A DNA stretch of 20,167 nt from Dinoroseobacter sp042096155 (GTDB taxonomy: Bacteria; Pseudomonadota; Alphaproteobacteria; Rhodobacterales; Rhodobacteraceae). Shown here in pieces: positions 6,154-14,671 of this stretch; within the stretch, counting starts at the first letter, position 1; the number at the start of each line of letters is the position of its first letter. A model generated the notes under the pieces. That model was not told the origin of the DNA, made no database searches, and saw nothing but the letters and a program-made list of their open reading frames with translations. Location of the stretch: the NCBI GenBank assembly GCA_042096155.1, contig JBELMC010000052.1, forward strand, positions 1-20,167, written 5' to 3'. The position numbers and the translations under genes were made by a program.

Positions 6154-6167
6154 CATATCTGGATATG
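6154..6167. promoter_or_regulatory. Short perfect inverted repeat, possible operator
   Basis: CATATC and GATATG flank a TG spacer, forming a perfect 6-bp inverted repeat 41 nt before the permease start. It could be a binding site for a dimeric regulator or an internal processing site. Palindromes of this size also occur by chance, so this is a weak call. Confidence 0.2.
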
Positions 6168-6207
6168 TCATCTGGACCGCTGCAGCGGCTCACCGTAACC
6201 TCACCCA

Positions 6208-7155
6208 ATGGCGCGCTATTTTCTCACCCGGCTGACATCGCTGATATTGACCTTGCTGGCCGCTAGCGTGGTGGTGTTTTTCGTGCTGGAAGTCGTGCCC
6301 GGTGACGTCGCTTCGGTCATGTTGGGGATGAACGCCACGCAAGAGGCCTTGGCCACGTTGCGCGACCAGCTTGGATTGAACGCGCCGCTTGCCGTCCGTT
6401 ATCTTTCGTGGATCGCGGGGTTTTTCACCGGCGATCTTGGTGTCTCGCATACATACCGCGTGCCAATCTCGGATTTGATTGGCCAACGGCTGGTGGTGTC
6501 CTTGCCGCTGGCGCTGTATGCGCTGGCGCTCTCGACCTTCATCGCGATTCCGATCGGCCTGATCGCCGCGACCCGCGCTGGAAAATCCGCCGATACAGGT
6601 ATCATGGCGGCCACTCAATTGGGCATCGCAGTCCCGAATTTTTGGTTTGCGATGTTCCTTGTGTTGATCTTCGCGATCAACCTGCGCTGGTTTCCCTCGG
6701 GCGGCTTTTCAGGCTGGGATCAAGGCGTGTTGGCTGGATTGAAATCCCTGACCTTGCCTGCAGCGGCCCTGGCGGTTCAACAGGCCAGTATCATGGCGCG
6801 GGTCACGCGCTCGGCGACGCTGGAAACTTTACACCAAGACTATATCCGCACCGCGCGAGCCAAAGGCCTGACACGGCGACAAACGGTACTGCGCCACGCC
6901 TTGCGCAATGCGATGATCCCAGTCTTGACCATTCTCGGACTGCAGTTTTCGTTTCTCTTGGCCGGAGCAATCATCATCGAGAACGTGTTTTTTCTGCCTG
7001 GCCTGGGTCGATTGATCTTCCAAGCCATCACGCAAAACGATTTGATCGTGGTCCGGTCTGTCGTCATGTTGCTGGTCTTTGCGATCGTCTTGGTAAATTT
7101 CATCGTCGATATCGCCTATGCCGCTGTTGATCCGCGCCTGAGGCTGCGGATATGA
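6208..7155 (+). CDS. Peptide-type ABC transporter permease (DppB family)
   Basis: A 315-residue inner-membrane permease of the DppB/OppB class. The N terminus MARYFLTRLTSLILTLLAAS, with VVVFFVLEVVPGDV, is the typical first transmembrane segment followed by the P-GD block. The cytoplasmic EAA-type loop that docks to the ATPase is DYIRTARAKGLTRRQTVLRH and ALRNAMIPVLT (about 211-241), and the end FIVDIAYAAVDPRLRLR is the usual DppB C terminus. About six membrane spans are visible. The ribosome-binding site is weak (no clear GGAG before the ATG), which may reduce its translation relative to the binding protein. Its stop overlaps the start of the next permease by 4 nt (ATGA), so the two are translationally coupled and should form the heterodimeric channel. 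Confidence 0.94.
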   Translation: MARYFLTRLTSLILTLLAASVVVFFVLEVVPGDVASVMLGMNATQEALATLRDQLGLNAPLAVRYLSWIAGFFTGDLGVSHTYRVPISDLIGQRLVVSLPLALYALALSTFIAIPIGLIAATRAGKSADTGIMAATQLGIAVPNFWFAMFLVLIFAINLRWFPSGGFSGWDQGVLAGLKSLTLPAAALAVQQASIMARVTRSATLETLHQDYIRTARAKGLTRRQTVLRHALRNAMIPVLTILGLQFSFLLAGAIIIENVFFLPGLGRLIFQAITQNDLIVVRSVVMLLVFAIVLVNFIVDIAYAAVDPRLRLRI

Positions 7156-7967
7156 ACCGCAATCTGTTTCTCGGCGGCATTCTGAGTGCGATCTTTGTGC
7201 TTGCGGCGCTGATCAGCTTTGTTTGGACGCCATATGACGTGACCGCGTTGGATATCCGCAACAAGTTCGGCTTGCCATCCAGCACGCATTGGCTTGGCAC
7301 CGATCACTTCGGGCGCGATATGATGTCAATGGTCATGGTTGGCGCTCGGATTTCGATTGCCGTGGCTTTGGCCGCCGTCGGTTTTGGTATGGCTGTCGGG
7401 ATCCCGTTGGGTCTTGCGGCTGCGGCCCAAAGAGGCTCGGCGCTCGATGAATTGATCATGCGGAGCAACGACTTGGTCTTTGCTTTCCCCAGCCTCGTGA
7501 TTGCGATTTTGATCACCGCGGTCTTTGGCCCATCACTTTGGAACGCAATTTTTGCCATCGGGATCTTCAACACCCCGGTCTTTGCACGGGTCACGCGAGG
7601 GGCGGCGCTGAGCCTGTGGACATTGGATTATATCCTGGCGGCTCGCGTCGCTGGTAAAGGCACTTTGCGGATCAGTGCTGAGCATATTTTGCCCAACATC
7701 GCCAATCTGCTGATCGTCCAAGCCACCATTCAATTCGCTGTCGGCATCATCATTGAAGCCGGTTTGTCCTATGTCGGCCTTGGGGCGCAGCCGCCGATTC
7801 CCAGCTGGGGCCGGATGTTGGCAGACAGCCAAACGCTGATCACGCTTGCGCCGCATCTGGCCTTGATCCCCGGCCTTGCCATCGTAGCGATGGTCTTGGG
7901 GCTGAATCTGCTCGGCGACGGTCTGCGGGATGCTTTGGACCCAAAAATGCGCCAGGTGCGGACGTGA
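7152..7967 (+). CDS. Peptide-type ABC transporter permease (DppC family)
   Basis: A 271-residue inner-membrane permease, the DppC/OppC partner of the preceding protein. After the first membrane segment comes the family block HWLGTDHFGRDMMSMVMVGA (about 47-66), very typical of DppC. The EAA-type ATPase-docking loop is DYILAARVAGKGTLRISAEH then ILPNIANLLIVQ (about 159-190), and the C-terminal section has EAGLSYVGLGAQPPIPSWG and LNLLGDGLRDALDPKMR. The start ATG overlaps the preceding stop, and the stop TGA overlaps the GTG start of the ATPase gene, making a tightly coupled operon. No features appear missing relative to the family. Confidence 0.94.
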   Translation: MNRNLFLGGILSAIFVLAALISFVWTPYDVTALDIRNKFGLPSSTHWLGTDHFGRDMMSMVMVGARISIAVALAAVGFGMAVGIPLGLAAAAQRGSALDELIMRSNDLVFAFPSLVIAILITAVFGPSLWNAIFAIGIFNTPVFARVTRGAALSLWTLDYILAARVAGKGTLRISAEHILPNIANLLIVQATIQFAVGIIIEAGLSYVGLGAQPPIPSWGRMLADSQTLITLAPHLALIPGLAIVAMVLGLNLLGDGLRDALDPKMRQVRT

Positions 7968-9544
7968 TCACCGTCGAAAATCTAAGCCTGACGATCTTTG
8001 ATACCCCCATTTTGGATGATGTGTCGTTTACTTTAACCGAGGGTCAGATCACTGGTCTCGTGGGCGAATCGGGGTCTGGAAAATCGATGACCGCCCTTGC
8101 AATGATGCAGCTGCTGCCTGAGGGGTCCCGGACCCAAGGCCGCGTTTTGCTAGACCAGACCAATATCTTGCGGCAAAGCGAACCGCAGCTTTGCCGGATG
8201 CGCGGGCGTGATATCGGGATGATCTTCCAAGAACCGATGACGGCATTGAATCCGGTCAAATCGATCGGTGACCAGGTGGCCGAGACGTTGCTGGTCCATG
8301 GCATCGCCTCGCGCAGCCAAGCCATGACCACCGCGCGCGAACGCTTGACGCGGGTTGGACTTGCACCGGATAAATTCCCGCTATCGCGCTATCCGCACGA
8401 ACTTTCGGGGGGGCAACGCCAACGGGTCTGCATCGCGCTCGCGATTGCTCTCAGGCCCAGATTGCTGATCGCCGATGAACCGACCACCGCTTTGGACGTG
8501 ACGACCCAGGCAGGCATCCTCGATCTGCTGCGAGAGCTTGTGCGCGATGAAGGCATGGGCCTGATGTTGATCACCCATGATTTGGCCGTCACGGCCCGCA
8601 TCGCGGATCATGTCGCTGTCATGGAACATGGAAAAATCGTCGAGCAGAACAAGACCGAGACGCTGTTTCGCACCCGTGCTCACCCCTACACACGCAAGCT
8701 TTTTGCCGCCTCGACTCATGCGCCGTCCCGCACGAGACAGACCGGCGCCTCGACGTTGCTGGCGGTCAAAAACGCCGTGCGCGACTATCGTTTGCCCAGA
8801 CGATCCCTGTGGGGGCCTGCGCCTGTGTTCCGCGCGGTGGATGATGTGTCATTCACGCTCAATGCGGGTGACAGCGTTGGTTTGGTGGGTGAATCGGGGT
8901 GCGGAAAGTCGACATTGACCCGCGCCATTCTCGGGCTCGAGCCACTGCAGCAGGGCCAAATCACCTTGGCTGGCACCCCCATCAATGCGAAAATGCCTGC
9001 GGCCACCCGGGCACAGATGCAAGTCGTGTTCCAAGACCCGTATGGAAGCTTTAATCCACGCCACTCGGTCGGACGCATTATCGCCGAACCTTTCTTCCAG
9101 ACCGGACAACCGGCTGATTGCGCGGCGCGTATCGCCGACGCCTTGGCCGATGTTGGCCTCCCGGCCGAGGCTGCGACCCGCTATCCGCATGAATTTTCAG
9201 GCGGACAACGCCAGCGTATTGCGATCGCACGCGCCTTGATCACGCGCCCCAAATTGATCCTGCTGGACGAGGCCGTCAGTGCGCTTGATGTCTCTATTCG
9301 CGCACAAATTCTTGATTTATTGGCCGATCTCCAAACCAAGCATCGCCTCACCTATCTGTTTGTCAGCCATGATCTGAGCGTTGTACGTCGCATCACGGAC
9401 CGCGTTTTGGTCATGCATGCGGGACAAATCGTTGAGCATGGCAAGACCGATGAGGTGTTCCGCGCCCCCAAGAACAGCCGCACAAAAGCTCTGATTGCGG
9501 CGTCACCGACAATCCCGGACGGTTGGGTGACCTCGGCGCGTTAA
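7964..9544 (+). CDS. Dipeptide-type ABC transporter ATPase, two fused nucleotide-binding domains (DppD-DppF)
   Basis: A 526-residue cytoplasmic protein with two complete ABC ATPase domains, so one chain supplies both ATP sites of the importer. Domain 1: Walker A GESGSGKS (about 33-41), Q-loop FQEPMTALNP, signature LSGGQRQR (about 146), Walker B LLIADEPTTALD (about 166) and switch His in ITHDLAV. An oligopeptide-transporter HPYTRKL motif follows near 240. Domain 2: Walker A GESGCGKST (about 307), Q-loop FQDPYGSFNPR, signature FSGGQRQR (about 409), Walker B LILLDEAVSALD (about 430) and switch VSHDLSV. All catalytic positions are intact in both halves. Start is GTG, overlapping the preceding permease stop by 4 nt. 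In many bacteria the two halves are separate genes; fused versions are also common in Rhodobacterales and rhizobia. Confidence 0.94.
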   Translation: MITVENLSLTIFDTPILDDVSFTLTEGQITGLVGESGSGKSMTALAMMQLLPEGSRTQGRVLLDQTNILRQSEPQLCRMRGRDIGMIFQEPMTALNPVKSIGDQVAETLLVHGIASRSQAMTTARERLTRVGLAPDKFPLSRYPHELSGGQRQRVCIALAIALRPRLLIADEPTTALDVTTQAGILDLLRELVRDEGMGLMLITHDLAVTARIADHVAVMEHGKIVEQNKTETLFRTRAHPYTRKLFAASTHAPSRTRQTGASTLLAVKNAVRDYRLPRRSLWGPAPVFRAVDDVSFTLNAGDSVGLVGESGCGKSTLTRAILGLEPLQQGQITLAGTPINAKMPAATRAQMQVVFQDPYGSFNPRHSVGRIIAEPFFQTGQPADCAARIADALADVGLPAEAATRYPHEFSGGQRQRIAIARALITRPKLILLDEAVSALDVSIRAQILDLLADLQTKHRLTYLFVSHDLSVVRRITDRVLVMHAGQIVEHGKTDEVFRAPKNSRTKALIAASPTIPDGWVTSAR

Positions 9545-9604
9545 CCTTTCTGAAACCACTTGACGGCAAACCTGTGTGTTACGTGGTTAACGAAAGCAGT
9601 GAGC

Positions 9605-11119
9605 ATGGTTGTGTGCGCCCACACAGTGGCCTTCGAGGGCATCGATGCGCGCCCGGTAGAGGTCCAATGCGCGCTGTCAAATGGATTGCCGAGCTTTTCG
9701 ATCGTGGGCTTGCCGGACAAGGCCGTGTCGGAGGCACGCGAACGTGTGCGCGCGGCATTAACCACTTTGGGCCTTGCCTTGCCCGCCAAGAAAATCACCA
9801 TCAACCTGTCGCCTGCAGATATGCCCAAAGAGGGCTCTCATTTTGATCTCCCGATCGCACTGGCGTTGCTGGCGGCCTTGTCCATTGTCCCCGCCGAGCT
9901 GATCGACAGCACTGTCGCACTGGGGGAACTGTCGCTCGATGGCACGTTGGTTCCCGTGATCGGCGCGTTGCCTGCGGCATTGACGGCGGCCGCGCAGGAT
10001 CGCAAGTTGATGTGCCCGAAGGTCTGCGGCGCCGAAGCCGCTTGGGTGGATGCCACCCAAGTCATCGCACCTGACAGTCTGCACGCTGCAATGCGCCATC
10101 TGATCGGAGAGGCCGTGATTGCGCCGTCTCAACCCGGCGAGGTCCTCCAGAGCTCACAGATTCGGGATTTTGCCGATGTCAAAGGCCAAAGTCGGGCAAA
10201 ACGCGCGCTGGAGATTGCGGCCGCGGGGCGTCATCACATGCTGATGGTCGGCCCGCCTGGCTCAGGAAAATCGATGCTCGCCGCGCGTTTGCCTGGAATT
10301 TTACCAGCGTTGCGTCCCTCAGAAGCACTCGAGACATCCATGATCCACTCTCTTGCCGGGCTGATCGACACCGGCGGTGTGTCCCGGGTTGCCCCCTTTC
10401 AAGAGCCGCATCATACCGCATCCATGGCCGCGATGGTCGGCGGCGGTCGGGGCGCAAAACCCGGTCAGATCAGCCTTGCCCATAATGGTGTTCTGTTCAT
10501 GGACGAATTTCCCGAGTTCGCGCGCAATGTGCTCGAAACGCTGCGCCAGCCGATAGAAACCGGCCAAATCGTTGTTGCCCGGGCCAATGCCCATATCCGC
10601 TACCCCAGTCGGTTCATGCTGATTGCTGCCGCAAATCCTTGTAAATGTGGCAACCTGTTTGAAGCTGACCGCGCCTGCAGCCGCGCGCCCCGTTGCGGCG
10701 AGGATTATCTGCAAAAGATCTCGGGTCCTTTGTTGGACCGATTTGACCTACGGATCGAAGTCCCGGCCGTCGCATTTGGTGATTTGCAAATCACCAAAGC
10801 CAGCGAGAGGTCTGCCGATATCGCGGCACGCGTCGCAACGGCAAGAGACATTCAGCGCGCACGGTTTGGCGATGCGCCAGGTCTGCGGACAAATGCCGAT
10901 GCCGAAGGCGAGATTTTGGAAGAGATTGCCGCCCTCGATGCCGATGGCCGCACAATCTTGGAGCTTGCCGCCGACCGCATTGGCCTGACCGCGCGGGGAT
11001 ATCACCGCATCTTGCGGGTCGCGCGGACGATTGCCGATCTAGACGGGTCCGCCCATGTGCATCGTCCCCATCTGGCCGAAGCGCTTGCTTACCGTTTACC
11101 GACCAATAACAAAACTTAA
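9605..11119 (+). CDS. YifB/ComM-family Mg-chelatase-like AAA+ ATPase
   Basis: A 504-residue AAA+ protein of the YifB/ComM family; ComM is a helicase that helps branch migration of incoming DNA during natural transformation in gamma-proteobacteria. The N-terminal domain (about 1-180) has the family opening AHTVAFEGIDARPVEVQ, SIVGLPDKAVSEARERVRAA and SPADMPKEGSHFDLPIAL. The AAA+ core shows Walker A GPPGSGKSM near 218, Walker B GVLFMDEFPEF near 297, and sensor AAANPCKCG with further Cys residues (CSRAPRCG) near 340-375. The C-terminal lid contains LDRFDLRIEVP and RGYHRILRVARTIADL. The ATG at 9605 fits the usual family N terminus (MV-AHTVAFEG); an in-frame ATG-type extension from 9560 adds unmatched residues. 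It lies 60 nt after the transporter ATPase and may have its own promoter. Confidence 0.93.
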   Translation: MVVCAHTVAFEGIDARPVEVQCALSNGLPSFSIVGLPDKAVSEARERVRAALTTLGLALPAKKITINLSPADMPKEGSHFDLPIALALLAALSIVPAELIDSTVALGELSLDGTLVPVIGALPAALTAAAQDRKLMCPKVCGAEAAWVDATQVIAPDSLHAAMRHLIGEAVIAPSQPGEVLQSSQIRDFADVKGQSRAKRALEIAAAGRHHMLMVGPPGSGKSMLAARLPGILPALRPSEALETSMIHSLAGLIDTGGVSRVAPFQEPHHTASMAAMVGGGRGAKPGQISLAHNGVLFMDEFPEFARNVLETLRQPIETGQIVVARANAHIRYPSRFMLIAAANPCKCGNLFEADRACSRAPRCGEDYLQKISGPLLDRFDLRIEVPAVAFGDLQITKASERSADIAARVATARDIQRARFGDAPGLRTNADAEGEILEEIAALDADGRTILELAADRIGLTARGYHRILRVARTIADLDGSAHVHRPHLAEALAYRLPTNNKT

Positions 11120-12066
11120 GCTCTTGCAGCCAAGCGTTTTTCGATCGCCTCCCAAATCAACGCGGCCCCTTTGATGCCATCAAAACGTTCAAGCTCTTGC
11201 AAGCCCGTCGGCGAGGTCAGGTTGATTTCAGTGAGGGCGTCGCCGATCACGTCAATGCCCACAAAAACCTGCCCCCGCGCGCGCAACATCGGTCCGATTC
11301 GCTTGCAGATCTCAATATCGCGCGTGCTGAGCCCGATTTTTTCGGGTCGTCCGCCGACATGCATGTTCGAACGTGTTTCACCGGCCGCTGGCACCCGGTT
11401 GATCGCGCCAATTGGCTCGCCTTCGACCAAGATGACCCGCTTGTCCCCCTTGGAGACATCCGGCAAAAATTTCTGTACGATCAAAGGCTCGCGATTGATG
11501 CCCGTGAACAGCTCGTGCAGCGAATTGATGTTGCGGTCGGCTTCCGTCAGCCGGAACACGCCAGCGCCACCATTGCCATAAAGCGGTTTAAGAATGATAT
11601 CGCCATGCGCCGCCTTGAACGCTTTTAAAGTTTCGAGGCTTCGGGCAATCGTCGTCGGCGGAGTCAGATCAGGATAATCCAAAACAAGTAGCTTTTCCGG
11701 CGCATTGCGCACCCAAAACGGATCGTTGACAACGAGCGTTTCGTCTCGCACCCGGTCGAGCAGATGCGTTGTGGTGATATAGCCCATGTCAAACGGGGGA
11801 TCCTGGCGCAGCCAGACAACATCCGTGTCGGCCAAATCGACGAGCCTTTCAGGCCCGAACTTGACATGATCGCCCTCGATCCGCTGCAGCGTCACGTCGC
11901 GCATTTTTGCCAGGATGCGACCTGTGCTATAGATCAGTTGATCAGGGGCATAGGTACTGACCCGATACCCGCGTGCTTGTGCTTCCATCGCCAGATGGAA
12001 CGAGCTGTCCCCATTGATATCGACGCCCTCAATCGGGTCCATTTGAAATGCTACATGCAATGTCAT
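11116..12066 (-). CDS. gshB: Glutathione synthase
   Basis: A 316-residue ATP-grasp enzyme that joins gamma-glutamylcysteine and glycine using ATP to make glutathione in the cytosol. The N-terminal domain starts MTLHVAFQMDPIEGVDINGD and SSFHLAMEAQARGY, close to the usual 'fqMDpie-i---kDssf-l' opening. WLRQDPPFDMGYI follows near 85-97. The ATP-grasp fold shows KPLYGNGGAGVFRL near 178-191, QKFLPDV with DKRVILVEGEPIGAINR (about 217-240) and FVGIDVIGDALTEIN near 275-289 with the metal-binding Asp and Asn. The ATG at 12064-12066 has a strong AAGGAG 6 nt ahead; the longer reading to 12102 has none. It is probably the last gene of an rsmI-yraN-gshB operon. Its stop and that of yifB share TTAA. Confidence 0.95.
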   Translation of the reverse strand: MTLHVAFQMDPIEGVDINGDSSFHLAMEAQARGYRVSTYAPDQLIYSTGRILAKMRDVTLQRIEGDHVKFGPERLVDLADTDVVWLRQDPPFDMGYITTTHLLDRVRDETLVVNDPFWVRNAPEKLLVLDYPDLTPPTTIARSLETLKAFKAAHGDIILKPLYGNGGAGVFRLTEADRNINSLHELFTGINREPLIVQKFLPDVSKGDKRVILVEGEPIGAINRVPAAGETRSNMHVGGRPEKIGLSTRDIEICKRIGPMLRARGQVFVGIDVIGDALTEINLTSPTGLQELERFDGIKGAALIWEAIEKRLAARA

Positions 12067-12134
12067 GGCAGGCTCCTTGTGCACATTACATGGCGGACGC
12101 AATGTCGCTGTGCAATGGGGGCCAGACTATTGGG

Positions 12135-12527
12135 TTACTGAAGAGTGACGTTTTCCAAAGTCGCCACAATGCCAAATTGATCGACCAAAGCCAAATCAAT
12201 CCGCAGTTCCGTGTTCAGACCCGATGGATACTGACCCAAAAACTGTTGCGCTGTTTGGCTGACCCGCGACATTTGCCTGGCGCCAAACCGCAAAGCCGCC
12301 TGATCATGGCTGCGCGCGGATTTCACTTCAACGACGATAAAGCCGGTACCTTTGCCAAAAACCAGATCCAATTCCCCTGCAGTGCCCCGCCAACGCCTTG
12401 CAATCACGGGATAGCCTTGGTCTGCATAATGTCGTGCAACGGCCTGTTCGGCGGCCACCCCATTGTGGTGATTGACGGCCCCGACTTGGGCTTGGCGTGG
12501 CAGCTGTACACAGGTTGCGAACGTCAT
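12135..12527 (-). CDS. yraN: YraN family (UPF0102) nuclease-fold protein
   Basis: A 130-residue protein of the UPF0102/YraN family, which has a restriction-endonuclease-like fold and is thought, without firm proof, to act in DNA recombination or repair. The visible core is GVAAEQAVARHYADQGYPVI, then ARRWRGTAGELDLVF and GFIVVEVKSARS. This contains the E...GELD--...vEVK catalytic-site pattern (about residues 26-70) of the PD-(D/E)xK superfamily. The RIDLALV strand near 110 is also typical. It starts with ATG overlapping the rsmI stop by 4 nt (ATGA), so translation is coupled. The extra 20 residues before the conserved region are somewhat long, and an internal start is possible. The rsmI-yraN pairing is conserved in many proteobacteria. 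Confidence 0.92.
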   Translation of the reverse strand: MTFATCVQLPRQAQVGAVNHHNGVAAEQAVARHYADQGYPVIARRWRGTAGELDLVFGKGTGFIVVEVKSARSHDQAALRFGARQMSRVSQTAQQFLGQYPSGLNTELRIDLALVDQFGIVATLENVTLQ

Positions 12528-13372
12528 GATTTGTTCAATTCCAAGGCAAGCTTATAGATGTGTTTGCGTGGCCGATTGACCTGGCCTGCCACCAGATCAA
12601 CCGCATCTCTCAGGCTATGGTGTATCAGAGCAGTGTTTAGCAAATCATTGATGTCCGCATCTGCCGTGTCGGTTTTTTGCGCACGATCGATCACCAGCAC
12701 AATTTCCCCCCGCGCCGCCATATCTAAATTGCCTGCGCACAGCTCCGCCAGACTGCCGCGGCGCACTTGCTCGAACTTCTTGGTCAACTCGCGGCACAAT
12801 GCGACCTGGCGATCGTCACCCCAGGCTTCTGCCATATCCTCCAGCAGTCGTTGCACACGTTTCGCTGTTTCAAAGATGATCAAGCTCGCTTGAACGTCGC
12901 GCAGCTCTGACAGATAGCGGGTGCGGTCGCCGCCGGGCTTGGGGGCAAAGCCCGCAAACAAAAACCGGTCCGTCGGCAAACCTGCGAGGCTGAGTGCCAC
13001 GGCAACCGAGGTCGCCCCCGGCAAGGCGGTGACAGGGATCTGGCGCTGGGCTGCCGCGCGCACCAGCTCATATCCCGGATCGGCGATCAACGGCGTGCCA
13101 GCGTCTGAACAATACGCCACCGATTGCCCGCCAGCCACAACATCCAATATCGCCGCTTGCGATTTTGTACCCGAGTGATCGTGATAGGACCACACCTGCC
13201 GCCCGCGCAGCGGCACGCCATGAATTTCCAGCAAACGCCGCATTACCCTCGTATCTTCGGCCACAAGAAGGTCCGCGTCGCGCAACACGTCAAGGGCGCG
13301 CAGGGTGATATCGCGCGCATTTCCGATCGGCGTCGCCACAAGATAGAGCACAGGATCAAGCGCATTGGACAT
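12524..13372 (-). CDS. rsmI: 16S rRNA (cytidine(1402)-2'-O)-methyltransferase
   Basis: A 282-residue SAM-dependent enzyme that methylates the 2'-hydroxyl of C1402 in the decoding centre of 16S rRNA. Family landmarks are LYLVATPIGNARDITLRALD near the start, LLVAEDTRVMRRLLE (about 35-49), SYHDHS, the tetrapyrrole-methylase-type SAM motifs VAYCSDAGTPLIADPGYELV (about 84-103) and TALPGATSVAVALSLAGLPT, and FAGFAPK. The C-terminal part (CRELTKKFEQVRRG) is also diagnostic. The ATG at 13370-13372 is preceded by AAGG at 7 nt; the reading extends to 13405 but those residues lie outside the family. It diverges from the LpoA-like gene, as rsmI and lpoA do in E. coli, and leads the operon with yraN and gshB. 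Confidence 0.95.
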   Translation of the reverse strand: MSNALDPVLYLVATPIGNARDITLRALDVLRDADLLVAEDTRVMRRLLEIHGVPLRGRQVWSYHDHSGTKSQAAILDVVAGGQSVAYCSDAGTPLIADPGYELVRAAAQRQIPVTALPGATSVAVALSLAGLPTDRFLFAGFAPKPGGDRTRYLSELRDVQASLIIFETAKRVQRLLEDMAEAWGDDRQVALCRELTKKFEQVRRGSLAELCAGNLDMAARGEIVLVIDRAQKTDTADADINDLLNTALIHHSLRDAVDLVAGQVNRPRKHIYKLALELNKS

Positions 13373-13492
13373 GTGGCACCTTTGCGAAATGACAAGCTTT
13401 TGCAAGCGTCCAAGCCTGCGAGGCGTTTACTTGCGAGGATGGACCCAATACGGTCGCCTCAATCAGATTTATATATGGGGACTGAGCGGCAC

Positions 13493-14671
13493 ATGAACAG
13501 CTGGTTTGGCGCAGTGAGCATCTATTGTCGATGGATTTTTTCGGGAGCAGCGACTTTGCTACTGGCCGCTTGTCAGCCCATGTCTTTGGGCGACGGCTCT
13601 GGTACGTCGATCAACAGCAGGAATCCGGTTCCCGTGGCTCTCTTGGTGCCCTATGGCTCTGGCGGCGCGGGCGAAACCGGTTTGGCCCGCAGCCTTGAGA
13701 ACGCAGCACGCCTTGCAATCAATGATCTGGAAGACGTCAAAATCGACCTGCGCGTTTACGGCACCTCCGGTGACGCGCAACGCGCTGCTGAAATGGCCAC
13801 CCAAGCGGTCAATGATGGTGCGAAAATCATCCTCGGTCCGGTCTTCGGAGAAGCGGCAAACGCCGCCGGTCTTGCCGTGGCCCAAGCCGATGTCAACGTG
13901 CTTAGTTTTTCAAACAACACGCAAGTTGCAGGCGGCAACGTCTTCGTGCTTGGCAACACTTTTGACAATTCCGCAAACCGTTTGGTCAGCTTTGCAGCCA
14001 GCGAAGGCATGGCGCGGATCCTGACAGTCCACGCCGAAACGCCGACCGGCATGATCGGCCGTGATGCAATCCAGAACGCTTTGACGCGCTCAACGGCAAT
14101 GTCTGCGGGCACTGTTGCCTATGAGGCCAGCCAACAAGGCGTCATCGCCGCCGTCACCGATATCTCGACAATTGTAGAAGAAAATCAGGCCGAGGCGATT
14201 TTCTTCACCTCTGATACGCTCAGCGCTTTGCCCTTGCTGACGCAAATGTTGCCAGAGAATCGGATCAGCAATCAGCAATACCAGTTCATGGGTCTCACAC
14301 GGTGGGATATCCCTGGCAATACACTTCACCTGCCTGGCGTTCAAAATGGGATCTTTGCGCTGCCAGATCCGGGACTGAACGCGGCTTTTGTCAACCGCTA
14401 CTCATCCGTCTATAGCGAGCCGCCGCACCCGATCGCGGGTCTTGCCTATGATGGCATCGCGGCGATTGGCGCTTTGGTCCAGTCCGGCAACGCCGGCGCG
14501 CTGGCCCGTGCGTCATTGACCCAGGATTCGGGTTTCCGCGGCGTGACCGGTGTTTTCCGGCTGCGCGCCGACGGCACCAACGAACGATCCCTTGCGGTGG
14601 CACGGGTCGTAGACCGAGATGTGACGATCGTCTCACCGGCCCCTTCGAGCTTTGCCGTTGCCGGATTCTAA
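13493..14671 (+). CDS. Penicillin-binding protein activator (LpoA-like) lipoprotein
   Basis: A 392-residue predicted outer-membrane lipoprotein. The first ~30 residues form a signal peptide ending in a lipobox, LLLAAC, with the acylated Cys near residue 26. The mature part is a periplasmic-binding-protein type I fold: VPVALLVPYGSGGAGETGLA then LARSLENAARLAINDL (about 43-80), GAKIILGPVFGEAANAAGLA (about 106-125), and later repeats of Rossmann-like strands. In E. coli LpoA activates penicillin-binding protein 1A for peptidoglycan synthesis; alphaproteobacterial relatives share only the C-terminal-type domain. The neighbourhood supports the name, since E. coli lpoA also diverges from rsmI. An ATG at 13475 would add six residues; neither start has a strong ribosome-binding site. 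It overlaps glnD by about 20 nt and probably shares a transcript with it and murJ. Confidence 0.85.
   Translation: MNSWFGAVSIYCRWIFSGAATLLLAACQPMSLGDGSGTSINSRNPVPVALLVPYGSGGAGETGLARSLENAARLAINDLEDVKIDLRVYGTSGDAQRAAEMATQAVNDGAKIILGPVFGEAANAAGLAVAQADVNVLSFSNNTQVAGGNVFVLGNTFDNSANRLVSFAASEGMARILTVHAETPTGMIGRDAIQNALTRSTAMSAGTVAYEASQQGVIAAVTDISTIVEENQAEAIFFTSDTLSALPLLTQMLPENRISNQQYQFMGLTRWDIPGNTLHLPGVQNGIFALPDPGLNAAFVNRYSSVYSEPPHPIAGLAYDGIAAIGALVQSGNAGALARASLTQDSGFRGVTGVFRLRADGTNERSLAVARVVDRDVTIVSPAPSSFAVAGF

Noticed and set aside
9554..9588. AACCAC...GTGGTT inverted repeat and paired GTTAAC sites before yifB
   Set aside because: Only six pairs around a 23-nt loop with no T-run; too weak to call a terminator or operator.
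13124..13492. Upstream extension of the LpoA-like reading frame
   Set aside because: This part is antisense to rsmI. The lipoprotein signal peptide and lipobox only make sense from the ATG at 13493 (or 13475).
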